Below, piece by piece: positions 10,890-20,600 of a stretch of 60,000 nucleotides of DNA. How positions within the stretch are numbered: the stretch's first letter is position 1; each line of letters begins with the position of its first letter. Origin of the DNA: Symsagittifera roscoffensis (taxonomy: Eukaryota; Xenacoelomorpha; Acoela; Convolutidae); the NCBI RefSeq assembly GCF_963678635.1, contig NC_087067.1, positions 31,038,401 to 31,098,400 of the forward strand, written 5' to 3'. A program made the position numbers and the translations under genes. A model generated the notes under the pieces. It saw only the letters and a list, made by a program, of their open reading frames with translations. It did no database searches and was not told the origin of the DNA.

Positions 10890-10984
10890 AATATTCGTGG
10901 GAAACCAGTTGCAAAAACTCAACTAACGGGTCCGTAATAGAAGCTGTCTTTAAATAATCGGCTGTTAGCCGACTGAGCCCAAAA

Positions 10985-11255
10985 ATGTCCTTTGCCAACT
11001 CGAACTTGCTCATTTGACACTCGCTTCCTAAATTAGGATTTCAGACTACAAAGCGCTTCCAAATCAAATTTTTATTAATACTTGAACTCACGCAAAAAGA
11101 TCGCCTTCAAAACCTCCCGCTAATTTAACTGCTAGCTTTTTTTCTTCTGGATGACTGAAATTTAGAGCAAATCAGTACATATGAATTAATTAAAAGAATT
11201 TTGATGATGTTTGAACAATTTACCTGAAGACAACGAGCTCATTCTTTCTGATGGG
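10985..11255. repeat. Dispersed repeat related to the 1.04-kb repeat at 32.4/36.0 kb
   Basis: The segment shares a series of blocks in order with 33000-33260 and 36600-36860: TTCGCTTCCT, GACTACAAAGCGCTTCC, ACTCACGCAAA, CGCC(T/C)TCAAAACCTCCCG and TTTTTTTCTTCTGG. Read on the minus strand the best-conserved part gives H-P-E-E-K..AV.L.GGFEGD in each copy, hinting that the ancestor was coding. Identity is roughly 75-80% by eye. Confidence 0.6.
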
Positions 11256-11376
11256 GTGAAAATTGAACTTTTTTATTAGGACCCATTCCCGATCGTAGAG
11301 AAACGGCTAAAAATATGAGATGCGAAAATGTTCACGACTCCATTGCCAAATAATTCTTTACTCAAGGTCTAGATTT

Positions 11377-11382
11377 TTTATT
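11377..11382 (-). promoter_or_regulatory. AATAAA polyadenylation signal for the bHLH-like frame
   Basis: AATAAA on the minus strand lies about 135 bp downstream of the stop codon of the 11516-11902 frame. The position suits a 3' end, but the hexamer is common in AT-rich DNA. Confidence 0.35.
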
Positions 11383-11515
11383 TCAAGTGATGTAGGAATG
11401 TTTTTGTTAATGTAAATATCTACCTCTGGGATCAAAATGAAAAATGCAACGATTAAACTATTATGGACAAAAAACTCAGAAAATCATTGACAACAATAAT
11501 ACTCTTTCAAAGTCT

Positions 11516-11902
11516 TCAATCAAAGTTGATTTCTAAATCGTTGTAATTCTCCACGAAAGACAAGTCTAAGGGAGGCAAATTTTCCAGATCGTCTTGAGGC
11601 GAAGCTACATCTGTTGAGCTATCCCTTAAGACTTCTGTTTTTCCTGGTATCACTCCTGTGATACTATGATCGCCTTCTCTTTTGATTGTTTCGTAAAAAT
11701 TCAACTTGATACGTGGCAACGAATCTTCGCAAGCTATCATGTCCAATATCGAACACAATTGCTCAAGATAAGTTAGATAAGAACCAGCTAGCTGGACAGC
11801 ATGAACGTTAGAACGAATTTTCCCATCAAATGGAACTACTAGCCTCAGATGCTTGAAAGCTAAAGCGCATTCCTCCCTCCAGTTTCGTCCCTTAGCCGTC
11901 AT
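11516..11902 (-). CDS. bHLH-like open frame, 128 residues
   Basis: Residues about 8-52 resemble a basic helix-loop-helix domain. R-N-W-R-E-E and A-F-K-H-L-R-L-V-V-P-F match helix 1, D-G-K-I-R-S-N matches the loop, and A-V-Q-L-A-G-S-Y-L-T-Y-L-E-Q-L matches helix 2 (family pattern AFxxLRxxVP...K....A..YIxxL). The usual stretch of basic DNA-contacting residues is about five positions short, so DNA binding by the standard mode is doubtful. Alternatively the basic region lies in an upstream exon. The C-terminal half is acidic, ending D-L-E-N-L-P-P-L-D-L-S-F-V-E. The ATG at 11902 lies 37 bp downstream of the splice donor of the protease-like exon on the same strand, so it could also be an exon joined to something else. 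Confidence 0.4.
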   Translation of the reverse strand: MTAKGRNWREECALAFKHLRLVVPFDGKIRSNVHAVQLAGSYLTYLEQLCSILDMIACEDSLPRIKLNFYETIKREGDHSITGVIPGKTEVLRDSSTDVASPQDDLENLPPLDLSFVENYNDLEINFD

Positions 11903-11930
11903 TTCAAATTAAATTATCTTAAATAAAATG

Positions 11931-12129
11931 AAAACTCACCTCCATCGACCTACCATCTACTTGTCTCACACTAATATAATTAGAGCATACACCACATCCT
12001 AGTCCAACTGACAGAAATGAGTACAAAAATTCTTTCATTTAAAGCTTTTCTGAAAATTACACCGTTGACAAATTTAAATTGGAGAAAGCATTTAAATTAT
12101 TAACTCAACGTTTTCAAACAATTTTTTTT
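11931..12129 (-). repeat. ~199-bp direct repeat, copy A (LINE target-site duplication candidate)
   Basis: About 94-95% identical to 28656-28856 (about 11 differences and one 1-bp gap by eye). The two copies abut the two ends of the LINE exactly: this copy touches the A-rich 3' tail of the LINE (T run at about 12121-12130 on the plus strand). The simplest reading is a very long target-site duplication. Confidence 0.7.
11940..12038 (-). CDS. First coding exon resembling mitochondrial inner-membrane protease subunit 2
   Basis: ATG at 12038 opens exactly 33 codons and ends at a consensus donor, GGAG|GTGAGT, in phase 0. The peptide starts M-K-E-F-L-Y-S-F-L-S-V-G-L-G and ends V-R-Q-V-D-G-R-S-M-E. 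The end matches the (V)-x-G-x-S-M-x-P-T box of the S26 family (Imp1/Imp2, signal peptidase I), in which the Ser is catalytic. The intron would fall between S-M-E and the expected P-T. The short hydrophobic N-terminus fits the single membrane anchor of Imp2-type proteins. No downstream exon was found, and the upstream gene region is now about 16.5 kb away behind the nested transposons. Function inferred from the short box only. Confidence 0.4.
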
Positions 12130-12130
12130 T

Positions 12131-12365
12131 ATAACAAAAAAAACTAAATTACAAAAGGGGCTATTCCGTTTAGTTACGGTAAGCGCACAAGCAGGATAGG
12201 GCCATACCAGCGATATAAAAATGCATATATATATCAGCAATGAAGTCATAAATCAGCATTAAATGCATCGTCGTAATGTTAATTTATCTTAGCCGTCCTT
12301 CCTCTACAATAGCGCTTATGGAGTTGTCGATAAATTGAACTTTGCGTAGCGATCTGCACCCCCTT
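12131..12365 (-). mobile_element. 3' end of the split RLE-type LINE (ORF2 C-terminus and 3' UTR)
   Basis: On the minus strand 12365-12284 continues the ORF2 reading frame that is broken off at 25057 on the other side of the LTR element, ending with TAA at 12284-12286. About 150 bp of 3' UTR and an A-rich end (12121-12131) follow, abutting direct repeat copy A. Joining the two flanks conceptually restores an uninterrupted frame across the LTR insertion site, which is how the relationship was recognised. Confidence 0.75.
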
Positions 12366-12535
12366 TGTGACATTCGACCAGAATGGCCAAAATGCAATCT
12401 CTGCAGAAATCGGAATTTTAGCAGTAAGCCTTCCGGATTGATGGTTTTTATGAACTAAGGGCGTTATTGGAACGTTTAGCCAAACGGTGAAGGCTGGAAT
12501 ATTCTAGTATTTTAAAATTTCAAAAATTCGAATGA

Positions 12536-12543
12536 TGACGTCA
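12536..12543 (+). promoter_or_regulatory. CRE/ATF-type palindrome TGACGTCA in the 5' LTR
   Basis: A perfect TGACGTCA octamer, the binding site of CREB/ATF bZIP factors, lies in the LTR where retroelement enhancers usually sit. The 3' LTR has the same site at 24292-24299. Function inferred from the motif alone. Confidence 0.4.
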
Positions 12544-12763
12544 CATTTCTGAGAAATGCTGAAACGGCCATTTTTAACAAAAACGAGTGAAAAAAGAGAA
12601 CAACAACGTTAGTTGCGCTGACGAGAACAACTTTATCGAAATTGAAGAAGTCGAAATTGAAGAAAAACAGCAGCAGATTGCAGAGAACGTTCCGAGTTGC
12701 AACTATTGTGCTGCTACAATAGTTGCAAGGCCGTTGCAAACAACGGTGAAGGGTAAGAAACCA

Positions 12764-12832
12764 GCCTTCCGGATTAGGAAGAAATCAAGATCAAGGAGCT
12801 TGATTCACCGGATTCAAGAATCCGGAAGGGTC
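12764..12832 (+). other. Predicted LTR stem-loop built from opposed CCGGA motifs
   Basis: GCCTTCCGGATT (about 12764) and AATCCGGAAGGGT (12819-12831) are complementary over 11-12 bp across a roughly 43-nt loop. An alternative small hairpin, CCGGATT-CAAG-AATCCGG, overlaps the second arm. The same pair occurs in the 3' LTR. Two mutually exclusive folds could act as a switch in the RNA, but that is speculation. Confidence 0.45.
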
Positions 12833-13312
12833 TCGGGACGGAAAACTTTTATTGACTCATATGAACTTTTAGCATCCTGTCATGTCCTGACTTGAATTTA
12901 GTTGATATTTGGATTAGTTTTGACAAGGATGAGGTGCTAAGAGTTGGGGGGAAAGGGTTGATCCATCTTCGATGGAGATGATGATTCTTATCTACTGAAC
13001 AAAAACAATAGTAATATAATAAGTAGTAGCCCTGTTTTTAGGAGTGACCTCGTGGTCTGGGGATACTGAGACCCAGCCATGAGCTCACTATTTTTGCATG
13101 TAATTCAGTTAATTTGAGCGTTCTGGTCGAAGCCGGAGAACAGTAACGTTTTTGTCGACCCGATGTTAGAAAGACCACCGAAAAGTACTGGCTTGGTAGA
13201 GACGGTGAAAAACATGCAAAGCTCTGTTTAGACGCTAGCCAGTCGTCTTAAGACTTAGTTTTGTTATCCGTCGATATGTATCTTCCGGGCGAATGTTACA
13301 TGTATGTTTTTA

Positions 13313-13327
13313 TGGCGCTCCTGGGTG
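13313..13327 (+). other. Possible primer-binding site
   Basis: TGG followed by CGCTCCTGGGTG resembles the complement of a tRNA 3' end (CCA plus seven acceptor and five T-arm bases). I cannot name the tRNA, and the 12-nt gap from the LTR lowers confidence. Confidence 0.35.
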
Positions 13328-15160
13328 TTATTTTTTCATAACATCATGACCGGCGGAACCGTTAACGAGCACTCCGCGCCGAGCGGATGCTCACATTAAC
13401 GCCCTTAATAGGCCTAAACTGCCGGGGCGGAAGGGTAGTTCGGAACGCGGAAGCCTTCCGGATTACCGTGAATAGTTTTTTAACCTAGTTAAGACCGAAA
13501 ATTCACGAACCAGGAAGGGTGGGGGGAATCATGAACCCCTCATCCCCTGAGTGGTTTGTGACCAAAAACACTTAAAGATATAAGCAAAACCAAACAAAAA
13601 GTAGTATAGTACCCAAGAAAAACAAAAAACATAAAAAATAACCGAAAAAACCAAAAACAGTAAAAAAGTAAAAAATCAGTAGAAATCATCCCCCCAGACA
13701 AGATGTGATTCAACCCCCCCGTTTGTTGTTGATAGATATATTGTTTTTACAGGCATTTATATCAGTCAGGATTGTTACGATCAGTTTTGTAGCCCGTTTG
13801 TGAGGCTTGTACTGTAGGGTTATTTGAGCATTTAAGCACGTTAATGATAAATTGCGCTCAATCCGGAAGGGTCAGCTGATTTGCGCTCAATTCGGAAGGG
13901 TCCTGGGTGAAGACCGATCCGGCAAGCAGTACAAGGAGCAACAAGAAGGGGCTCAACGACAACAACAATCGACTGTTGGGTATCGTTAACAAGTTTTGTA
14001 TCCCTTTTGGTACAAAAAGTAAGATAGTAATCTGTGGGGGGCTCGACAGTGCTGCACTGTGGTGACCCTTCACCGAACTGCGAATATCCGAGTTAAGCAC
14101 CTTAATTCGGATAATAAACAAACCCGGAGGGGTATAGTATTACTAATATTATTACTTATATAGCCTATATTAATAGTCTTATATCGTTTTTCAGTGAAAA
14201 ACAACGAAAACAGACCGGTTTTTAGGGTCAAAATAGCGATATTTTGATCCCCCCACAAGTCGCGATTTTCGAGATATCGATATTTTTTGAAACGGAAAAA
14301 AGCGCTAAGTTAGTGTGTTACATCGTAACTGCACTACTGTAATAAGTAGAGCCGGTTAACTTTAGTTCGGAAGTGGTTGGAACTAGTTTGGTACCAAAAA
14401 CCAAATTTTCCCATTTTTTGATAGTAAGAAACACTATAAAATCAGAAAATTTTTTGAAATCTTTGAGTTAGGACAGCAAAAATAGTTGTTCGGACAACGT
14501 CCACTAGTGAATCTACGAGTTTTAAAACCCGCTACCCGAAAGCCTTCCGGGTTGCAGAGAAATCGAACATAACGTGTTTGATTTGGTGGATTCATCAATC
14601 CGGAGGGGTCCAGGTAGCATAGTTTTTCGCAAAATTTTTCTACAAAAGCGTTTTAGATCGGGTTTTTTGCATTGAACTAGAAGGGTATAGGCCTTCTGAG
14701 CTCAGATCAATAATTTTTAGGTCGAAAGGACCAGATTTGCGGAAAAAGTTAGGTGGAACCTATAAGAGAGAAAATTTTTGAGTTTGGAAAAAAGACGTTT
14801 TGGTTAATAACTTTGGAACTACAGAGCATATCGAGTCAATCTTGGTACCATTAGATCAGAAATTAGCTGATCTTACTAGTAGGAAAGAGAATTACTCAAA
14901 AAAGCGAGCGAGAAAATTTTTTGAGATTGTTTTTAGCAAATTACACAAATCCGGAGGGGTACACCCTTCACGTTTTATAAATTTTTCTGAAAACCCTTAT
15001 ACCCCTACCAAAAGTTGATAGCGATTGAACTAAGTAACTTAGGACAGTTCTAGACAAAAAGGGAGGGCTGAAGGCACAAGACAACCATAATAGAGTCGAA
15101 ATTAGGCAAGTGATAAGACCCTTCACCGTTAGTGTGAATTGTCAAATAAGTGCCTTAACT

Positions 15161-15535
15161 TCAATCCGGAGGGGTCTAGGAAAGGACCATATACCCTTCC
15201 CAGTTAATTCAAACAGCATAAACGCAACGCAGAACGTATCCGGAGGGGTATAAGCTGAGATTAAGAAAACTACGAAAAGCTACTTTGACAGAGCTAAGGG
15301 CTCCCAATCCGGAGGGGTCGAAATTTTTCAAAGTCAGAGGGGTCCGAATCCGGAGGGGTCTACCTTCCACAAAACCGGAGGGGTCCGAATCCGGAGGGGT
15401 CTTGTAGTTGCTAATTCGGAGGGGTCCAAATCCGGAGGGGTCTACTATTAACTAACTCGGAGGGGTCCCAATCCGGAGGGGTCTATATTCTGACAGTCCG
15501 GAAGGGTCCTATTTGTGCCGATCCGGAGGGGTATT
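15161..15535 (+). repeat. Dense AATCCGGAGGGGTC motif array in the retrotransposon leader
   Basis: At least a dozen copies of (A)ATCCGGAGGGGTC lie within 375 bp, at about 15163, 15238, 15306, 15335, 15347, 15373, 15388, 15414, 15430, 15456, 15471, 15496 and 15520. From 15335 to 15483 they are paired: CGGAGGGGTCCnAATCCGGAGGGGTCT, then a unique spacer of 10-14 nt, giving a period of about 41 bp. Only the motif is conserved while spacers differ, which points to selection for the motif itself (protein or RNA binding, packaging, translation control) rather than recent tandem duplication. Confidence 0.9.
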
Positions 15536-16316
15536 ATTTTATTAAGGACTTAGGTAAACGAAAGAAAGACTAAAAAGCGAGAGGTATTAGGTTATTAATA
15601 CACAGGCTAGGTATCATTGACTGCACTGGTAACTTGCCTTTCAAAAAGAACCAGACTAATACAAAACAGGTCCGAACTTGGATATTCGCGACACTAAGTC
15701 TAAATTAAAAAGAGCGTGACTCATTGGTGTGGATTGAAACATAATACGTTTTTGGGAAAAGTGACTGCCCTGAGGATTTTAGTAGGTCTAGCTCGGACAG
15801 TCCGAAGGCAGAATAGGTAACACAGTACTCGGTGGGTGCAATAGACGCCCACTTGAGAAAATTACTGCCTTCAAAGTTTTGTCTGTTTGGTGCAGCACCA
15901 AGCAGGGAAAGCTTTTTCTTTAAAAGACAGGTTCGACTATCGTACTGCGACCGACTAAGAGTACAAGACACATACGTTTTTTTATATATACATTCATATT
16001 GTGTCAATATATATTTTTTGTGTTTTTTTTTATTTTAAATCAACCTAAACTGTGCTTGATTGGGTAGTGAGTACACTATCTTTTAAAATTGACTGATAAC
16101 ATCATATTGTGCTAGTTTCCAGATCTTTGGACCGATAATCGGTCAGTGTGAATAAATTTTATACAAACTGTACTCTGACAACATACAGGGATTCGTGGTC
16201 ACTATTTAGTAGAATCTGGTGAAATTTATTGTGTTGTGTCATTATTATTGTTAATAAAACTATAAGGTCTCTAGCAATTGAGTCAAGAGTGGGCATAGGA
16301 AAATGACAAATAAAGA

Positions 16317-17648
16317 ATGAGTTTAGACAAGTCAAGGATACCAAAACGAGGTAATAGCTCTAGGAAATTCATACCTGAAAAGCAAAGAAAAACGATGACC
16401 GATCCTTTTGTGGATTGGATCAAGCGAACCCGGTCCGATAAAGAGGAGACGGTTTCAGGCAGAATGGTTGAAACGAGAAGTCAGAAGACCTCAGAAGAGC
16501 GAAGAGAACTGTTAGAAGTGGAGGTCATTACGGACCATACCATGAACGACAACCAGGGAGTAAATGGACTGGAAGGGAGAGGCAGAAGGCTGGCGAGTGA
16601 ATCTACTCCGGTAGAACAAGGCCATGATTTTGCCACTTCCACCGGGACATTGGATCGAGAGGAGATGTCGGAACTGTCCGACATCTCAACTGAAGTAACG
16701 GCAACTAGAAGATCTCCGACAGACAACAGTATGATGGCAAGCGGAACTGGGAAACAAACAACCTCATCATCGTTCTCAGAAAGAATGAAGAACACCTTCG
16801 GAAACATCTTTCCATTCAGCATGGGAGGAGGAGCAGGAAACGATGGTGAGTCCCAGGAGGAAGAGGATGAAGAGGAGCAAGGGGACTTTGGATCTCAAGT
16901 CAGCCTCAATAGTTCGATCCAGGAGAGTGAGGCACACGTCGGAAGAGAGACTGGAACCATGGATAAATTTGGTGTAGTGACAACGATAAGCAAAGAGGCA
17001 AACACACCGGGCCAGTCAAAGGACTTCGCGATTAGGACAAGTTCGGAGCCACAACCTGGAGAGAGTAGAACCAGAGGGCTTGGCAACGCGTTAATGGATC
17101 CTGAATTAAATAATGAAAAGACGTTGAAGCAGAGAGTCAAGGCCCGGATCTCGACAAGCACGAAGTTACCTGGGACCGACAGGGTTACACCACCACTAGT
17201 GACGCCACTCATGGATAACGGGGCAGCACTAGAGGAAGCCTTAAACAACATAGTGGGCAGTTTAGGAGAACAAAATGAACTGATGTCGATAAGGATGAGT
17301 GAACTAGAAAGAGCAGTTCACATTGAAAGAGAAAGTCTGCGGGAAGAAATAAACCGCAACAGACAAGAAGTTGGCAGAAGCGAAAAACGCTTGAAAGAAA
17401 GAACGGACGAACATATGACGAGGAACTTGTCGCGAATGACAAGAGAGGCGGAACAGAGGGAGTTACGCTTAAGAGCCGACATGGAGAAGTTAAGAATTCA
17501 GCAAGAGCAGTCTCTTGGGTCTCTTGACACAAAGATAGACGCGATGATGGAGAGGCGAACTCAGGCTATCATGGATAGGTTGGACGGGCTACTAAGCAGC
17601 AAGAGTGGACCAAAAGAAGGAGAGCCGAACTCGGGGGGTCCGCGGTAA
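16317..17648 (+). CDS. gag: Truncated Gag-like protein (443 residues)
   Basis: Starts at ATG 16317 and stops at TAA 17646-17648. The N-terminus is basic. Residues about 60-280 are Ser/Thr/Glu-rich and probably disordered, with an acidic run near 180 (E-E-E-D-E-E-E-Q). Residues about 300-425 form a long charged coiled coil (repeated R-E/E-R pairs). No capsid-like region, CCHC zinc knuckle or protease D-T/S-G follows. Instead the next codons after the stop, in the same frame, are the middle of an RT domain. The frame is therefore read as the N-terminal part of Gag, cut by an internal deletion that removed capsid, nucleocapsid, protease and RT fingers. Assignment to gag rests on position. It could instead be a separate structural ORF. 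Confidence 0.6.
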   Translation: MSLDKSRIPKRGNSSRKFIPEKQRKTMTDPFVDWIKRTRSDKEETVSGRMVETRSQKTSEERRELLEVEVITDHTMNDNQGVNGLEGRGRRLASESTPVEQGHDFATSTGTLDREEMSELSDISTEVTATRRSPTDNSMMASGTGKQTTSSSFSERMKNTFGNIFPFSMGGGAGNDGESQEEEDEEEQGDFGSQVSLNSSIQESEAHVGRETGTMDKFGVVTTISKEANTPGQSKDFAIRTSSEPQPGESRTRGLGNALMDPELNNEKTLKQRVKARISTSTKLPGTDRVTPPLVTPLMDNGAALEEALNNIVGSLGEQNELMSIRMSELERAVHIERESLREEINRNRQEVGRSEKRLKERTDEHMTRNLSRMTREAEQRELRLRADMEKLRIQQEQSLGSLDTKIDAMMERRTQAIMDRLDGLLSSKSGPKEGEPNSGGPR

Positions 17649-17690
17649 CGATTTTGTTGCGACTTTCGTTACTTGAACGCGGTAACGATT
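17641..17690 (+). other. 13-bp direct repeat at the gag-pol deletion junction
   Basis: CGCGGTAACGATT occurs at 17641-17653 and again at 17678-17690, either side of the start of the RT remnant. The gag stop codon lies within the first copy. Short homology at a breakpoint is typical of template switching during reverse transcription, but the exact breakpoint is not resolvable here. Confidence 0.55.
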
Positions 17691-20600
17691 AAAGATGCGT
17701 ACCCGATACCGCGAATAGACGAGAGCCTATCTAAACTTGGTGATGCAAAGTTCTTCACCACATTGGACTTGGGTTCTGCCTTCTGGCAGGTTCCTCTGCG
17801 AAAGAAGGACAGAGAGAAAACCGGATTCGCGTGCGAATTGGGGTTGTACCAGTGGAAGAGGATGCCCTTCGGCTTGTGCAATGCAACAGCAACTTTTCAA
17901 AGGCTGATGGCTCAGGCTTTGACAGGAGTGACCAAAAAGTACGGGAATCTCTTGATGTGCTACATGGATGATGTAGTCATAGCGACACCGACCCTGGAGG
18001 ATCACATTGATCGGCTCGACGAGGTCTTCGGATGTATGAAAAGAGCAGGCTTGAAATGCAAACCATCGAAATGTGAAATCCTTAGGGATTCGATCAAGTA
18101 CCTGGGAAGAATGGTGGACAGGCATGGTGTGAGGCCAGATCCAGAAGCAGTAGAGGCTGTGCTGACATGGAAAGCTCCTAGAACGGACACACAGCTCATG
18201 AGCTTCCTAGGGTTTGCCAATTACTACCGTGAATTCATTAAAGGATATGCGGACAAGGTGTATCCGATGCAGAAGCTGATGCGCAACAAAGGGAAGAAGT
18301 TCGAATGGAACGATGAGGCACAAGTTGCTTTCGAGAACATAAAGCGGGAACTGTGCGAAGCGCCAGTGCTGGGCATGCCTACAGAAAAGGGCATGTATGT
18401 TCTTGACACAGACGCATCGGTGGTGGCCATCTCAGGAATATTGCATCAAGAGCAAGAATGGAACGGAAGAACAGTTCTCCGTCCCATTGCATACGGCAGC
18501 AAAGTCTTGAGTGACACAGAGATGAAATATGGCGCACCAAAAGCAGAAATGTTTGCAGTAGTCACCTTCGTGGAGAAGTACCGTGCATACTTGGGGAGCG
18601 CTCCCTTCAAGTTACGCGTGGACAACAGAGCGTTATCCTGGTTGAAGACCTACTCGATGGATCAGAGTTATATTGGTAGGTGGATAGTAAGACTGGATGG
18701 CTACCATATGATAATCGAACATAGGATGCGTGACAAACACCAGAATGCTGACAGCCTCAGTAAGAAAACTGAATTCTATGAAAGATTGGAGCAGAAGCAG
18801 GCCAATCAGGCGGAAGTAAAGGAGGGATTCTCGTTTCTGGACAAAGAAACTTATGAAGCGCTTCCCTTAACGAGATGGTTGGATAAGTCTGGACATCCAA
18901 TTCCAGGGCATCCTGAGTTACCTGTAGAGAAAGCAGCCGAGATAAAGATCCTGTCCAAGGAGGATCCGGTCCCCTTGGATTTGTTGCTGCGCTCGAACCT
19001 GGTCCAGCAAGAACTCTCTCGCATGAATATAAACAGCCTCTCATTATTGGATAAAACGGTGCAAGTCACACCACAAGTAATGCGGATGCTGGGTGGATTG
19101 TTAGAAAGAGAAGTGACCAGAGATGACCCCGAGTGGACAGCAGCAGTGGCATCGCTGACAGTCAGTGAGAAGGTGAAGATCATGCCGTCCAGACGACAAC
19201 ACGAAGAGAACGAGAGGGATTGTAGGACAATAGTTCAGCAACTAGTATCCTCAATACCCCAAGAGATTTTAACCAGTACTTCTTACGGACAGAAAGGACA
19301 GGAGAGCGGCAGGCAAAAGAAAACTGTCACCTTTGTAGACCGGGATAAAGACGGTGAAGTTGTAAAACAAAATCTGCTGCAAGACTATTTGTCCGGGGAG
19401 AAGGATGAGGAGAAAAACCAGCGATCACAAGATCAACACCCGGGACAAGTGAATTGGTCCGGGGAGTCCGAGATAGACGAGAAAATTCCTGATGAGAAAC
19501 AGGACCTAGAGAACAAGGTTTTGTCCGGGGAGTTCAGATGGATGCGAAGGAAATACAGACATGATCTGGAGGAGCGTGCAGTCTCCAGCACAACATCTTG
19601 GACGGATAATGATTCCCGAAACTCAAGAATGGATACCTATTCCGACAGGAATTCGACCTCGGGATCAGAACTGTCAGAACTAGCGATACACACGCTACTA
19701 GTGGAAACTCGGGCGAGAGACCTGGACAGAGAGGTGTACCAGGATCCGGACAGCGATCGCTACCTTATACCGAGCGAAAGTGTCTTTGACAACGCAGCGG
19801 ATGACTTAGAAACAATAATAGTATCGAAACGTTCGATGAGCTTATTGCCACAGAAAGAAGCAGTCAGGACTGATCTTCAACCGTTTCAGCAAGAAACACA
19901 ACCGTTGGCGAAGATTTGGTGTGTTAAGATGGAAGAAGACACACATCAGCCCAACGAGCTGAATAGTCAGATGAGGGTCATGAAGACGTACTTGAAGGCG
20001 AGATACAGACTCTCGGACCTTCTAAGGGCGCAGAGAAATGATCGCATGACAAGCAACCTAAAAAGGTGGATAGAAAACGGTGCACCTGACAAAGGTGACC
20101 TAGAAGAATACAGCTATAGGATCCTGAGACAATACTTCATGCAGAAGGAGGGGAGATTATATCTGAACAAGGACGGGATCGTGGCTTGCAGGAGAAGAGA
20201 AGAAGACAAGGTCTTATACAAATATAACGCGATAGTGTTGCCGCAACTCTATCAGACAGAACTATTATTCAGGTCGCATGATCAGATGGGCCATCAAGGG
20301 ATCGACAAAGTGTATCAGAGGATCCTGAAGCGCTTTGAGTGGCCTGGAATGAAAAAGGCATGTGAGAAATGGGTAACAGCCTGCCTGTCATGCCAACAGG
20401 TCAAGGATCCAAGGAAGTTGCGATTTCCTTTACAGTCGATTGAGTCGTCTGAATTCAACGAGGTGGTGCAGATAGATCACCAGAAGATATGCATGACAGA
20501 CAGCGGTTACAACCAAGTCTTGGTCATGATAGATCACTTCACGAAGTATGCAGAGGCCGTGCCCTGCATAACTGCCTCGGCGGAAGAGACATGCGACCAC

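Larger units (their letters stand above)
12366..13300 (+). repeat. 5' LTR (935 bp)
   Basis: Begins TGTGACATTCG and ends CGAATGTTACA, giving an 11-bp terminal inverted repeat with one mismatch and the canonical TG...CA ends. It contains three copies or inverse copies of the CCGGAAGGGT motif (12429, about 12764, 12819); the last two can pair as a hairpin. A 102-codon open frame (12587-12895) is present in both LTRs but lacks any ATG and is probably incidental. Confidence 0.95.
13301..16316 (+). other. 3.0-kb untranslated leader of the LTR element
   Basis: Unusually long for a Ty3/gypsy element. There is no convincing ORF. A possible tRNA primer-binding site TGGCGCTCCTGGGTG (13313-13327) starts 12 nt after the LTR, further than the usual 0-8 nt. 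Copies of C-C-G-G-A-(A/G)-G-G-G-T are scattered (13860, 13891, 14122, 14596, 14948) and inverse copies occur at 13453 and 14542. They become dense from 15161. Several short stretches next to them read ACCCTTCACCG or ACCCCTCC, able to pair with the motif. Confidence 0.7.

Noticed and set aside
10466-10922. Overlapping 110-112 codon frames in the MITE
   Set aside because: Both strands are open because of G and C runs. The element is a non-coding MITE defined by its ends and target duplication.
12587-12895. 102-codon frame present in both LTRs (also 24343-24651)
   Set aside because: It starts at GTG with no ATG, and identity between copies is explained by LTR identity. No family is recognised.
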